Positions 18,121 to 27,321 of a stretch of 64,000 nt of DNA are shown in pieces (the first letter of the stretch is position 1; each line of letters opens with the position of its first letter). Under the pieces are notes generated by a model. The model had not been told where the DNA came from. It ran no database searches and saw only the letters and a list, made by a program, of their open reading frames with translations. The position numbers and the translations under genes were made by a program. The stretch comes from Pseudarthrobacter raffinosi. GTDB taxonomy: Bacteria; Actinomycetota; Actinomycetes; Actinomycetales; Micrococcaceae. The stretch is taken from contig NZ_JAMXBH010000021.1 of NCBI RefSeq assembly GCF_023913735.1, positions 26,257 through 90,256 of the forward strand, read 5' to 3'.

Positions 18121-20211
18121 GTGGCTAACGACAATACAGATACCCAGGCAGTGGAACGCGCAACGGAGGACGTCCCTACCCCCGATACGCCGGCGGAGGC
18201 CGTGACACCCCGGGAATACGGCGCAAGCGACATCACCGTACTTGAGGGCCTCGAAGCCGTCCGCAAGCGCCCGGGCATGTATATCGGTTCCACCGGGCCG
18301 CGCGGCCTGCACCACCTGGTCTATGAAGTGGTGGACAACTCTGTTGACGAGGCGCTGGCCGGGTACTGCACGCACATCGAAATAGTCCTGCAGGCCGACG
18401 GCGGCGTCAAAGTTGTAGATGATGGCCGCGGCATCCCCGTGGACATGCATCCCACCGAGCACAAGCCCACTGTCGAAGTGGTTATGACCATCCTGCACGC
18501 CGGCGGCAAGTTCGGCGGCGGCGGTTACGCAGTCTCGGGCGGCCTCCACGGTGTGGGTATCTCCGTGGTGAACGCGCTCTCCAGCAGGGTGGACACTGAA
18601 GTCCGGCGGCAGGGCAACGTCTGGCGGATGTCCTTCGCCGACGGCGGCAAGCCCCAGGGCGGGCTGGTCAAGGGCGAAGAGAGCGCCACCACCGGCACCA
18701 CCCAGACCTTCTACCCGGACGCGGGAATCTTCGAATCCACTGAGTTTGATTTCGAGACGCTCCGCGCCCGCTTCCAGCAGATGGCCTTCCTGAACAAGGG
18801 CCTGCGGATCACGCTCACGGACGAGCGCACCGCAGCGTCGAACGCGGACGCCAATGAGGACCTTAACCTTGACGTGGTGGTCACCGAAGGTGAAGTCACC
18901 GCTGAGCACCGCACCGTGGTGTACCAGTACGACGACGGCCTGCTGGACTATGTGAAGCACCTGAACTCGGGCAAGAAGGTTGATGTTGTCCACGAGGACG
19001 TCATTTCCTTCGAAACCGAGGACACGGAACGGCACATCGCGCTGGAGATGGCGATGCAGTGGACCAACGCGTATTCCGAGAGCGTCCACACCTACGCCAA
19101 CACCATCAACACCCACGAGGGCGGCACCCACGAAGAGGGTTTCCGCGCCGCGATGACCTCCCTCATCAACCGCTACGCGCGGGAGAAGAGCATCATCAAG
19201 GAAAAGGACGACAACCTCACCGGTGACGATATCCGTGAAGGCCTCACGGCGGTCATCTCCGTGAAGCTGGCCGAGCCGCAGTTTGAGGGCCAGACCAAGA
19301 CCAAGCTCGGCAACTCCGAGGTCAAGGGCTTCGTCCAGCGCGTTGTCACCGACGGCCTGGGTGACTGGCTGGAACGCAACCCCGGCCCCGCCCGAGATGT
19401 CATCCGCAAGGCCATTTCCGCAGCCCAGGCCCGGATGGCCGCCCGGAAGGCCCGTGACAATGCGCGCCGCAAGAGCCCGCTGGAATCCTTCGGGATGCCC
19501 GGCAAGCTGTCCGACTGTTCCTCGAAGGATCCCGCCCGCTGCGAGGTGTACATCGTGGAGGGCGACTCCGCCGGCGGTTCCGCCAAACGCGGCCGCAACC
19601 CTGAAACCCAGGCCATCCTGCCGCTGCGCGGCAAGATCCTGAACGTGGAGCGGGCCCGGCTGGACAAGGCCCTGGGCAACACCGAGGTCCAGTCCATGAT
19701 CACCGCGTTCGGCACCGGCATCGGCGAGGACTTCGACCTCAGCAAGCTCCGGTACCACAAGATCGTGCTGATGGCCGACGCTGACGTTGACGGCCAGCAC
19801 ATCACCACGCTGCTCATGACGCTGCTGTTCCGCTACATGCGCCCGCTGATCGAAAACGGCTACGTGTACCTGGCGCAGCCCCCGCTGTACCGGATCAAGT
19901 GGTCCAACGCGCCGCACGACTACGTCTTCAGCGACAAGCAGCGCGATGCCAAGCTCCTGTCCGGGCAGGCCGCCGGCCGCCGTATCCCGAAGGACAACGG
20001 CATCCAGCGCTACAAGGGCCTGGGTGAGATGGACTATACCGAGCTGTGGGACACCACCATGGACCCGGACCACCGGACCCTCCTGCAGGTCACCATGGAC
20101 GATGCCCTGGCAGCGGACCAGACCTTCTCCACACTAATGGGCGAAGACGTGGAGTCCCGCCGAAACTTCATCCAGCAGAACGCCAAGGACGTCAGGTTCC
20201 TGGATATCTGA
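18121..20211 (+). CDS. gyrB: DNA gyrase subunit B
   Basis: This 696-residue ATPase subunit of gyrase forms an A2B2 enzyme that adds negative supercoils. The GHKL ATPase domain begins with LEGLEAVRKRPGMYIG, with VVDNSVDEA and the ATP-lid GGLHGVG. The Toprim motif EGDSAGG and the QRDR region LRGKILNVERARLDK follow, and the tail YKGLGEMDY binds GyrA. The start is the GTG at 18121 after AGAGGAG. gyrA follows 59 bp downstream. Confidence 0.97.
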   Translation: MANDNTDTQAVERATEDVPTPDTPAEAVTPREYGASDITVLEGLEAVRKRPGMYIGSTGPRGLHHLVYEVVDNSVDEALAGYCTHIEIVLQADGGVKVVDDGRGIPVDMHPTEHKPTVEVVMTILHAGGKFGGGGYAVSGGLHGVGISVVNALSSRVDTEVRRQGNVWRMSFADGGKPQGGLVKGEESATTGTTQTFYPDAGIFESTEFDFETLRARFQQMAFLNKGLRITLTDERTAASNADANEDLNLDVVVTEGEVTAEHRTVVYQYDDGLLDYVKHLNSGKKVDVVHEDVISFETEDTERHIALEMAMQWTNAYSESVHTYANTINTHEGGTHEEGFRAAMTSLINRYAREKSIIKEKDDNLTGDDIREGLTAVISVKLAEPQFEGQTKTKLGNSEVKGFVQRVVTDGLGDWLERNPGPARDVIRKAISAAQARMAARKARDNARRKSPLESFGMPGKLSDCSSKDPARCEVYIVEGDSAGGSAKRGRNPETQAILPLRGKILNVERARLDKALGNTEVQSMITAFGTGIGEDFDLSKLRYHKIVLMADADVDGQHITTLLMTLLFRYMRPLIENGYVYLAQPPLYRIKWSNAPHDYVFSDKQRDAKLLSGQAAGRRIPKDNGIQRYKGLGEMDYTELWDTTMDPDHRTLLQVTMDDALAADQTFSTLMGEDVESRRNFIQQNAKDVRFLDI

Positions 20212-20270
20212 CCGGTTCACCGAGTAGATATTCCAAGCCCGACATATACCTGAAACGGAAAATATAAACG

Positions 20271-22949
20271 ATGAGTGACGAGACACCAGAGAACCCGGCG
20301 GAATCCGCCGATCTTCCGGAAGCCGTTCTTGAAGGCGACGTGTTGGTTGACCGCGTGGAGCAGGTGGACCTGCAAACGGAAATGCAGCGCTCGTACCTGG
20401 ACTACGCCATGGCCGTTATTGTGGGCCGTGCCCTTCCCGACGTGCGCGATGGCCTCAAGCCCGTGCACCGCCGCGTGCTGTACGCGATGTTCGACGGCGG
20501 TTACCGGCCGGAACGGTCCTTCAACAAGTGCGCCCGTGTGGTGGGCGAGGTCATGGGCCAGTACCACCCCCACGGCGACACCGCGATCTACGATGCGCTG
20601 GTCCGCCTGATCCAGGACTGGACCATGCGCTACCCGCTGGCCCTGGGCCAGGGCAACTTCGGTTCGCCGGGCAATGACGGTGCCGCCGCCCCGCGGTACA
20701 CCGAAACGAAAATGTCCCAGCTGGCCATGGAGATGGTCCGTGACATTGACGAGGAAACCGTCGACTTCCAGGACAACTACGACGGCAAGAACCAGGAACC
20801 CACCATCCTGCCGGCCCGTTTCCCCAACCTGCTGGTCAACGGTTCGTCCGGCATTGCCGTGGGCATGGCCACCAACATTCCGCCGCACAACCTCCGCGAA
20901 GTAGCTGACGGCGTCCAGTGGTACCTGGCCAATCCGACGGCCAGCCGCGAGGAACTGCTCGAAGAGCTGCTGCTCCGTATCAAGGGACCCGATTTCCCCA
21001 CCGGCGCGACCATTCTCGGCCACAGGGGCATTGAGGACGCGTACCGGACGGGCCGCGGCTCCGTGACCATGCGCGCCGTGGTCAACGTCGAGGAACTCCA
21101 GGGCCGTACGTGCCTGGTTGTCACCGAACTGCCCTACCAGGCCAACCCGGACAATCTGGCCATCAAGATCGCCGAACTGGTCAAGGACGGGAAGATATCC
21201 GGCATTGCGGACCTCCGCGACGAGACCTCCGGCCGCACCGGCCAGCGGCTGGTCATTGTGCTCAAGCGCGACGCCGTGGCCAAGGTGGTGCTGAACAACC
21301 TGTACAAGCACACCGACCTGCAGAGCAACTTCTCCGCCAACATGCTGGCCATCGTGGACGGGGTTCCGCGCACGCTGAGCCTGGACGCCTTCATCCGCCA
21401 TTGGGTAACGCACCAGCTGGACGTCATTGCGCGCCGTACCCGCTACCGCCTGCGCAAAGCCGAGGAAGAGGCGCACATCCTGCGTGCCCTCCTGAAGGCA
21501 CTGGACGCGCTGGACGAAGTCATTGCGCTCATCCGTGCGTCCAACACCACCGAAGCCGCGCGCGACGGACTGATGCAGCTGCTGGACATCGACGAACTGC
21601 AGGCCCGGGCCATCCTGGACATGCAGCTGCGCCGCCTGGCAGCCCTGGAACGCCAGAAGATCCAGGACCGCCATTCCGAACTTGAGGCCCTGATCGCCGA
21701 GTACAACTCGATCCTTGCCTCCGAGGAACGCCAGCGTGAAATCATCAGCACCGAGCTGGGCGAAATCGTGGCCAAGCACGGTGATGACCGCCGCACCAAG
21801 ATCCTGATGGGCTTCGACGGCGACATGTCCATGGAGGACCTGATCCCCGAAGAGGAAATGGTTGTCACTATTACCCGCGGCGGTTACGTCAAGCGCACGC
21901 GCAGCGACAACTACCGGTCGCAGCAGCGCGGCGGCAAGGGCATCAAGGGCGCCCAGCTCCGCGGCGACGACGTGGTGGAGCACTTCTTCGTGACCACCAC
22001 CCACCACTGGCTGCTCTTCTTCACCAACCTCGGCCGGGTCTACCGGGCGAAGGCGTACGAACTGGTGGAGGCCGGCCGTGATGCCAAGGGCCAGCACGTC
22101 GCCAACCTGATGGCCTTCCAGCCGGACGAGCACATCGCCCAGGTCCTGGACATCAGGGACTACCAGCAGGCCCCTTACCTGGTGCTGGCCACCAAGCGCG
22201 GCCTGGTCAAGAAGACCCGGCTGGAGGACTACGACACCAACCGCTCCGCCGGCGTCATCGCGATCAACCTGCGTGACGAGGACGAGCTGGTTTCCGCCCA
22301 GCTTGTCTCCGAAACGGATGACCTCATGCTGGTGTCCCGCATGGGCCAGTCCATCCGCTTCACCGCCACCGACGATGCCCTGCGTCCCATGGGCCGGGCC
22401 ACGTCCGGTGTCACCGGCATGAAGTTCCGCGAGGACGATGAACTGCTGGCGGCGGACGTCGTCACGGACGGTTCGTTCGTCTTTGTGGTCACCGAGGGCG
22501 GGTATGCCAAGCGCACCGCGGTGGAGGAATACCGCCTGCAGGGCCGCGGCGGCCTGGGCATCAAGGTGGGCAAGTACCAAGAGGAACGGGGCCACCTCGT
22601 GGGCGCCCTGATTGTTCAGGAAGAGGACGAGGTTCTGGTGGTCATGGAAGGCGGCAAGGTTGTCCGTTCATCCGTGGCCGGCGTACCGGCCAAGGGCCGC
22701 GACACCATGGGTGTTATCTTCGCGAAGCCGGACAAGAATGACCGCATCATTGAAGTGGCCAGGAACAGCGAACGCGGCCTCGAGGGCGAAGAATCCGTGG
22801 ACGATGACGTAACGTTGGCTGAAGAGGCCGGGTCCCCCGAGGGATCCGCAGGGTCAGCAACAACGGCAGAAACATCACCGGCTGTTGAGTCAGAGGACGC
22901 CTCCGGCGACGCTGAGCCGAACGAAGACTACACCGGAGGTAACGAGTGA
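20271..22949 (+). CDS. gyrA: DNA gyrase subunit A
   Basis: This 892-residue DNA-cleaving subunit has its catalytic tyrosine at residue 143 (AAPRYTE). The quinolone region reads HPHGDTAIYD, with Thr at the position of E. coli Ser83 and Asp retained at the position of Asp87, so there is no classic resistance change. The C-terminal pinwheel domain has a GyrA-box QQRGGKG near residue 551. After the last blade there is an acidic, low-complexity tail of about 60 residues. The stop overlaps the next GTG start by 3 bases. Confidence 0.97.
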   Translation: MSDETPENPAESADLPEAVLEGDVLVDRVEQVDLQTEMQRSYLDYAMAVIVGRALPDVRDGLKPVHRRVLYAMFDGGYRPERSFNKCARVVGEVMGQYHPHGDTAIYDALVRLIQDWTMRYPLALGQGNFGSPGNDGAAAPRYTETKMSQLAMEMVRDIDEETVDFQDNYDGKNQEPTILPARFPNLLVNGSSGIAVGMATNIPPHNLREVADGVQWYLANPTASREELLEELLLRIKGPDFPTGATILGHRGIEDAYRTGRGSVTMRAVVNVEELQGRTCLVVTELPYQANPDNLAIKIAELVKDGKISGIADLRDETSGRTGQRLVIVLKRDAVAKVVLNNLYKHTDLQSNFSANMLAIVDGVPRTLSLDAFIRHWVTHQLDVIARRTRYRLRKAEEEAHILRALLKALDALDEVIALIRASNTTEAARDGLMQLLDIDELQARAILDMQLRRLAALERQKIQDRHSELEALIAEYNSILASEERQREIISTELGEIVAKHGDDRRTKILMGFDGDMSMEDLIPEEEMVVTITRGGYVKRTRSDNYRSQQRGGKGIKGAQLRGDDVVEHFFVTTTHHWLLFFTNLGRVYRAKAYELVEAGRDAKGQHVANLMAFQPDEHIAQVLDIRDYQQAPYLVLATKRGLVKKTRLEDYDTNRSAGVIAINLRDEDELVSAQLVSETDDLMLVSRMGQSIRFTATDDALRPMGRATSGVTGMKFREDDELLAADVVTDGSFVFVVTEGGYAKRTAVEEYRLQGRGGLGIKVGKYQEERGHLVGALIVQEEDEVLVVMEGGKVVRSSVAGVPAKGRDTMGVIFAKPDKNDRIIEVARNSERGLEGEESVDDDVTLAEEAGSPEGSAGSATTAETSPAVESEDASGDAEPNEDYTGGNE

Positions 22950-23617
22950 GTAATCCCGACTCATATCCCAAGCCGAGCAGCAATGTACCCGGCGGAACGC
23001 CGCCGCCCGCGGCCGCACCCCGGGTGAACGCCCCCGTCCGTCCGCAGCAGCGCCCACCGGCCCCTGCAGGCGCGCCGGGGCAGCGGCCGGCCGTTCCCGG
23101 CCAGCGCCCTGCGCAGGATCGGGTTCCGGCAGGCCAGACCGGCCAGCGTGCCGGACAGGGCAGGCAGGCGGCAGCACAGGACAGCCAGCGCCCAGTGCAG
23201 GGCCGGTCTCCGCAGGCCCAGCCCGGCCTGGTCAAGCCTGCACCCAAGGCCAAGGTCAGGCGTGCACGGCTGCTGGTCAGCAAGGTGGATCCCTGGTCGG
23301 TCCTGAAGATGGCATTCCTGCTGTCGGTGGCGCTGGGAATCGTCACCGTGGTGGCCGCCATCGTCCTCTGGACTGTCCTGGACCTCACCGGAATCTTTGA
23401 CCAGGTGGACAGCCTCCTGGGCACCCTGGCAGGCTCCGAAGGCGGCGGGTTCGAACTGAAGAAGGTCGCATCCCTGGGCCAGGTGGCTTCCTTTGCCACG
23501 ATTATCGCCGTGGTGAACGTTGTCCTGCTGACGGCGCTGTCCATGCTGTCAGCGGTGCTTTACAACATCTCCGCAACGCTTGTTGGTGGCATCGGCGTCA
23601 CCCTCACGGACGACTGA
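22946..23617 (+). CDS. DUF3566 transmembrane protein
   Basis: This 223-residue protein starts at a GTG that overlaps the gyrA stop. The N-terminal 100 residues are rich in Pro, Gln, Ala and Arg and likely disordered. Then come the conserved DUF3566 region (RARLLVSKVDPWSVLKMAFLLSVALGI) and two TM helices (about 115-140 and 180-205). DUF3566 proteins directly follow gyrA in many actinobacteria. Function is unknown; coupling to gyrA may only reflect operon layout. Confidence 0.9.
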   Translation: MSNPDSYPKPSSNVPGGTPPPAAAPRVNAPVRPQQRPPAPAGAPGQRPAVPGQRPAQDRVPAGQTGQRAGQGRQAAAQDSQRPVQGRSPQAQPGLVKPAPKAKVRRARLLVSKVDPWSVLKMAFLLSVALGIVTVVAAIVLWTVLDLTGIFDQVDSLLGTLAGSEGGGFELKKVASLGQVASFATIIAVVNVVLLTALSMLSAVLYNISATLVGGIGVTLTDD

Positions 23618-23661
23618 AAACCCTTAATTTCACCGGAAATTCTCCGGCGAAATGCCTCGAT

Positions 23662-23691
23662 TTGAGATCGGGCCGGGATGTGCTGTAAAGT
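23662..23691 (+). promoter_or_regulatory. Probable tRNA-Ile promoter
   Basis: TTGAGA (23662-23667) and TAAAGT (23686-23691) are separated by 18 bp and end 25 bp before the tRNA. This fits a housekeeping sigma factor promoter. Confidence 0.6.
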
Positions 23692-23716
23692 CATGTCTCG
23701 GCCCGATGAGGCATCG

Positions 23717-23790
23717 GGGCGTATAGCTCAGGCGGTTAGAGCGCTTCGCTGATAACGAAGAGGTCCCAGGTTCAAGTCCTGGTACGCCCA
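23717..23790 (+). tRNA. tRNA-Ile (GAT)
   Basis: A 74-nt cloverleaf: acceptor GGGCGTA pairs with TACGCCC, the anticodon loop in CGCTGATAACG gives GAT, and the T-arm is GGTTCAAGTCC. No CCA is encoded. Confidence 0.97.
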
Positions 23791-23859
23791 CGGAACCTGT
23801 GCAGGTTCGAAGGAAGGTTCGGTTTGCTTCACGGCAGGCAGGATCGGAACGGGGAGCAT

Positions 23860-23976
23860 GTGAAGAAGTTGCTGGTACTTGCAGCTGCGATCGCAGGCGT
23901 CCTGCTCTACAGGAAAGCACAGGAATCCGAGGCCCGGAAAACAGTCTGGAGCCAGTCGACCGACAAGGTCGAATAG
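23860..23976 (+). CDS. DLW-39-type small protein (38 residues)
   Basis: A GTG start at 23860 gives a 38-residue protein: KKLLVLAAAIAGVLLYRKAQ, then ESEARKTVWSQSTDKVE and a TAG stop. It has one N-terminal TM helix and a charged tail. It matches the actinobacterial DLW-39 family that lies between the tRNA-Ile and tRNA-Ala genes after gyrA. Its role is unknown. A GGGGAG ribosome binding site lies a few bases upstream. Confidence 0.85.
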   Translation: MKKLLVLAAAIAGVLLYRKAQESEARKTVWSQSTDKVE

Positions 23977-24048
23977 GCCGGATTCCCGGACCGGGAGCTT
24001 GCAAAAGGCTCCACGGTTCTAGGGTATGATTGACGGGTTGCTTCTTAT

Positions 24049-24124
24049 GGGGGCATGGCGCAATTGGTAGCGCACCTGCTTTGCAAGCAGGGGGTTCGGG
24101 GTTCGAGTCCCCGTGCCTCCACCA
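24049..24124 (+). tRNA. tRNA-Ala (TGC)
   Basis: Acceptor GGGGGCA pairs with TGCCTCC (one G-U pair), the anticodon loop in CTTTGCAAG gives TGC, and the T-arm is GGTTCGAGTCC. CCA is encoded at 24122-24124, unlike in the tRNA-Ile next to it. A -10-like TATGAT is at 24025-24030. Confidence 0.97.
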
Positions 24125-24133
24125 TAAGGAGAG

Positions 24134-24161
24134 TCCCGGACAGCTGAAAAGCTGTCCGGGA
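24134..24161 (+). terminator. Terminator after tRNA-Ala
   Basis: A perfect 12-bp stem, TCCCGGACAGCT (24134-24145) with its complement (24150-24161), has a 4-nt loop and is followed by TTCTGT. Confidence 0.85.
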
Positions 24162-24211
24162 TTCTGTCGTTAAGGCGGCACAGTGTTATAGCAGGACAGT
24201 AGGGTTGAACG

Positions 24212-25156
24212 GTGAACTTTCTTCTTGCGGCCGTGGGCGTCCTGGGTGTGGCGTCGTCCGGGCCGTTGATCGCCGCGACCCTCGGTGCCACCACCGTCAG
24301 TGCCCTCGCCATCGCCTTCTGGCGCAACGCCATCGGGGCCGCCGTCATGGCCACTCCCACCGTGGTCCGCGAACCCCGGCAGTTCGGCCGGATCACCGGC
24401 CCCGAGTTCAGCTGGTCGCTGCTCGCCGCCGTCGCCCTGGCCCTGCACTTTGCCTGCTTCATCACGTCCCTCCAGCTCACCTCCGTGGCTGCCGCCACCG
24501 CCCTGGTCTGCCTGCAGTCGGCCTGGATTGCGGTCTTCCAGCTGTTCCGCGGCACCAGGCACCGCTGGCAGGTGCTGGCAGGGCTGGGGATCGCCTTTGG
24601 TGGTGTTGTCACCATCACCGGGTTCGACATGGGATCCTCGCCGGACGCGCTTCTGGGTGACCTGCTGGCTGTCGCCGGTGGGGCCCTGGCCGGCCTCTAC
24701 ACGCTCGCCGGCGGCAAGGCCCGCCAGACCATGACCACGGGAACATACACCACGCTCTGCTACGGGATGTGCGCTGCCTTTGTGGCGGTGCTGGCGCTCT
24801 TCAGCGGCCAGCCGCTGGTGGGGTTCGACGCCGTTGGCTGGGTGGGGATCCTGGCCATCACCGTGTGTGCCCAACTGGTGGGCCACACAGCCTTCAATCA
24901 CCTGCTGGCCACCATGAGCCCGCTGCTGGTGTCGATGATCATCCTGCTGGAGATCCCCGGCGCAGCCGTGCTGGCCGCGGTATTCCTGCACGAGACACTG
25001 CCTGCAGGCACCTACGGCGGGCTGGGGCTCATCCTCGTGGGCCTCGCCGTCGTGGTTCTGGGACAGCGGTCAGGCTTCAGGAAACGGCGCGAAGGTTCCG
25101 CCGCGCGTGGGGATGAACCGCCGTCGGATCGTCTGGCTGAACTCGGAACGGACTGA
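24212..25156 (+). CDS. EamA/DMT-family transporter
   Basis: This 314-residue integral membrane protein has two EamA repeats (about 1-135 and 150-290) of five TM helices each, as in drug/metabolite exporters. The N-terminal half includes SALAIAFWRNAIGA, typical of the family. The start is the GTG at 24212. The C-terminal tail is charged and cytosolic. Substrate is unknown. It is convergent with the glycosyltransferase gene 26 bp downstream. Confidence 0.9.
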   Translation: MNFLLAAVGVLGVASSGPLIAATLGATTVSALAIAFWRNAIGAAVMATPTVVREPRQFGRITGPEFSWSLLAAVALALHFACFITSLQLTSVAAATALVCLQSAWIAVFQLFRGTRHRWQVLAGLGIAFGGVVTITGFDMGSSPDALLGDLLAVAGGALAGLYTLAGGKARQTMTTGTYTTLCYGMCAAFVAVLALFSGQPLVGFDAVGWVGILAITVCAQLVGHTAFNHLLATMSPLLVSMIILLEIPGAAVLAAVFLHETLPAGTYGGLGLILVGLAVVVLGQRSGFRKRREGSAARGDEPPSDRLAELGTD

Positions 25157-25182
25157 GGCCGCGCAACAGCCGGAAACCGGGC

Positions 25183-26058
25183 CTATTGTCCGCCGCGGCG
25201 GACAGACTGGGCGGTGTTGACCGTGTGGATGGCCCGCAGGAGCTTCGCCGGGAAGTAGACCGAGAAGAACACCACCATGGGTGCCTTGAGGGCCATTTTC
25301 TTGACGTTGTGCGCCTTGTACGTGCGGTCGAAGCGGGTCACGTAGTACCGGTAGTCCCGCGGTGAATCCTCGAGCCGGCGGGCGGACATCCCGGACACCA
25401 TCTGGGGCCAGTACTGGACCTTGAGTTCGTGGTCGGCAAGGTGCAGGGAGAGATCGATGTCCTCGTGCATCTCGTCCTTCTCGTCCCGGCAGGTTTCGTC
25501 CCGGATGGTTTCCCATGCCGTAGCCCGCAGGGCCATGTTGGAGCCGAACAGGAAGTGGTACTGGTGCTTGGCGAGCTTGAGCATCAGCTGACGCATCTTG
25601 TCGTCTGCCTTGAGCCCGAACCGCCGCATCGGCATGTCGTAGTAGACCACCGGCCCGGTGGCTGCCTGGACTGACGGATCAAAAAAGGCCTTCTGGACCT
25701 GCTCCACCCAGTCCGGCTCGACAACGGAATCGGCATCAATGCGACCCAGGACGTCGCCGGTGGCATGGTTTAGGCCAAAATTTCGGGTGGGAATCAGGCC
25801 CTGGTCCCGGTCCTGGCTGAGCAGGATGATGGGACTTTCCGGATACTCCAGCTGCATCTGCGCCACGATGGCGGAGGTGCGGTCAGTGGAGAGGTTGTCC
25901 ACCACGATGATTTCGTGGGCCGGCACCGACTGGTACACCGCAGCGATGAGACACTGCCGGATGACACTTTCCTCGTTGTAAGCCGGGATGACAATGGACA
26001 CGAGCGGCAGCTGTGCTGCGTCGTTCAAGGCATCCCCAGAGGATTTATCGGCTGACAT
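25183..26058 (-). CDS. Family 2 glycosyltransferase
   Basis: This 291-residue GT-A fold enzyme begins its domain with VSIVIPAYNEE near residue 20. The nucleotide-sugar motif is IDADSVVEPDW (the DxD is DAD), and the region with RRLEDSPRDYRYYVTRF replaces the QxxRW helix. A C-terminal hydrophobic segment (APMVVFFSVYFPAKLLRAI) suggests membrane association. It probably adds a sugar to a cell-envelope acceptor. It is a single gene, ending before the EamA gene and starting opposite no clear partner. Confidence 0.88.
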   Translation of the reverse strand: MSADKSSGDALNDAAQLPLVSIVIPAYNEESVIRQCLIAAVYQSVPAHEIIVVDNLSTDRTSAIVAQMQLEYPESPIILLSQDRDQGLIPTRNFGLNHATGDVLGRIDADSVVEPDWVEQVQKAFFDPSVQAATGPVVYYDMPMRRFGLKADDKMRQLMLKLAKHQYHFLFGSNMALRATAWETIRDETCRDEKDEMHEDIDLSLHLADHELKVQYWPQMVSGMSARRLEDSPRDYRYYVTRFDRTYKAHNVKKMALKAPMVVFFSVYFPAKLLRAIHTVNTAQSVRRGGQ

Positions 26059-26135
26059 CAGTTCAAATTTAGCACCGATCAGGGTTCGTCCCGCCAGCGA
26101 CTGGGTCCAGCCCGGACAAACACTGGGAAAACACT

Positions 26136-26167
26136 GAAAGGGCCCCGCACCAGGCGGAGCCCCTTCC
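26136..26167 (-). terminator. Hairpin after the leftward 26195 gene
   Basis: AAGGGGCTCCGCC-type arms pair across an ACCA-containing loop (about 26138-26149 with 26153-26165, one or two mismatches). It lies 3' of the hypothetical protein gene on the minus strand. Confidence 0.6.
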
Positions 26168-26194
26168 GTGGGCGGCGCGAGGGCGCCGGAAGTG

Positions 26195-27166
26195 CTAGTT
26201 GCTGCCCTTGTCCGCGGAACCGTTCATGTTGGCCGCAATGTTCTTGATGGCGGTCTTGGCATCGGTGGACGCCTTGGCTGCTGCGTCTGCCGATTCATCG
26301 GCGACGTGCTTGGCCTTCTCGGCCGCGTCCTCCGCGTCGGCGGCAACATCCTCTGCCTGGCCGGCCACGGCGTCCGCGGCCGAAGCGGTGGCGGCCGCAG
26401 CCTTGCTGGCTGCGTCCCCGGCCGTGTCCTTGGCGTCGTTCACGGTGGTGGCAGGAACCGGCGCCGGAGTAGGTGTGACAGGAGAAGGGGTCTTCCACGG
26501 GTCTTCCACGGGCTTGGAGGCCTTCCAGGCGGCGACGCCGGCGGCAACGGCTGCGGCGATGATGCCGAACACCAGCCAGCCGCGCTTTTTGGGCTTCTGC
26601 GGCTGGGCGATCTGGACCCCTACGGCCTTACCGGCTTCGTGCGCGGCGGCCTTGAGCTGCGTGCCGGCCGACTGTGCCTGCTCCTGGAGGGAATGCACGA
26701 CGCCGGAATCGGCAAGCCGCTGGGCGACGGCGTCCACGTGGGACGGCGCGCTTTCCAAGGTGCGGTGCACGGCGTCGGACGCGTGGCCGATCTGGTCCGA
26801 AAGGCGCGGCAGGTATTCCACCACCACGCGGTCCCGGGCGTTCTGGATAACGGGAGTGGCCTTGTCCAGCGCTTCGTACAGGCGCGGAGTGGCGACCTCA
26901 ACGGCGTCGTGGATTTTCGGGGCGAGCTGGGCGAGCCCCTCCTGGATGCGCGGCGTCACTGTTGCGACGCCGTCGGCAAGGTTGTGGGCCGCGGTCTTGA
27001 GCCCCTCCTGGATTTTGGGAGATGCGGTGTCCAGGCCATGCTGCAGGCGGGGAACTGCCCAATCCACTGCTGCTTCCACGCGGGGGGATGCCCAGTCCTT
27101 GGCGCTCTCAACTGCGCTGTTGACTGACTGTTCAAGGTCACGGGCAATACGATCCGATTTCTTCAC
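26195..27166 (-). CDS. Amphipathic 11-residue-repeat membrane protein
   Basis: I do not recognise a family for this 323-residue, Ala-rich protein. Residues about 27-105 are a run of repeats with a Pro-[RK]-hydrophobic start about every 11 residues (SPRVEAAVDWAVPRLQHGLD, then SPKIQEGLK, TPRIQEGLA, APKIHDAVE, TPRLYEALD). A single TM helix is at about 195-215 (GWLVFGIIAAAVAAGVAAW). After a Pro-rich linker, the tail (235-320) is Ala/Asp/Lys-rich and LEA-like. The likely topology is one-pass with both ends helical. It is divergent from ppiA. Confidence 0.75.
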   Translation of the reverse strand: MKKSDRIARDLEQSVNSAVESAKDWASPRVEAAVDWAVPRLQHGLDTASPKIQEGLKTAAHNLADGVATVTPRIQEGLAQLAPKIHDAVEVATPRLYEALDKATPVIQNARDRVVVEYLPRLSDQIGHASDAVHRTLESAPSHVDAVAQRLADSGVVHSLQEQAQSAGTQLKAAAHEAGKAVGVQIAQPQKPKKRGWLVFGIIAAAVAAGVAAWKASKPVEDPWKTPSPVTPTPAPVPATTVNDAKDTAGDAASKAAAATASAADAVAGQAEDVAADAEDAAEKAKHVADESADAAAKASTDAKTAIKNIAANMNGSADKGSN

Positions 27167-27321
27167 AACTACCTCCCGATTAATGTGACGGTTCTGTTGT
27201 TAGCCTACGTGCCTTGACCTGCACGGGCTATTCTTCCCGCGGATTTACACCTGATTTCACCCAGCGCGGAACTGCCGGTCCAGCCCCTTCCACGTTGACC
27301 TGCCGTGAAAGAATAGGCGGC

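Noticed and set aside
18040..22595. Long antisense ORFs of 677 and 792 codons opposite gyrB and gyrA
   Set aside because: They are shadows caused by the codon bias of GC-rich genes. The sense frames are clear GyrB and GyrA.
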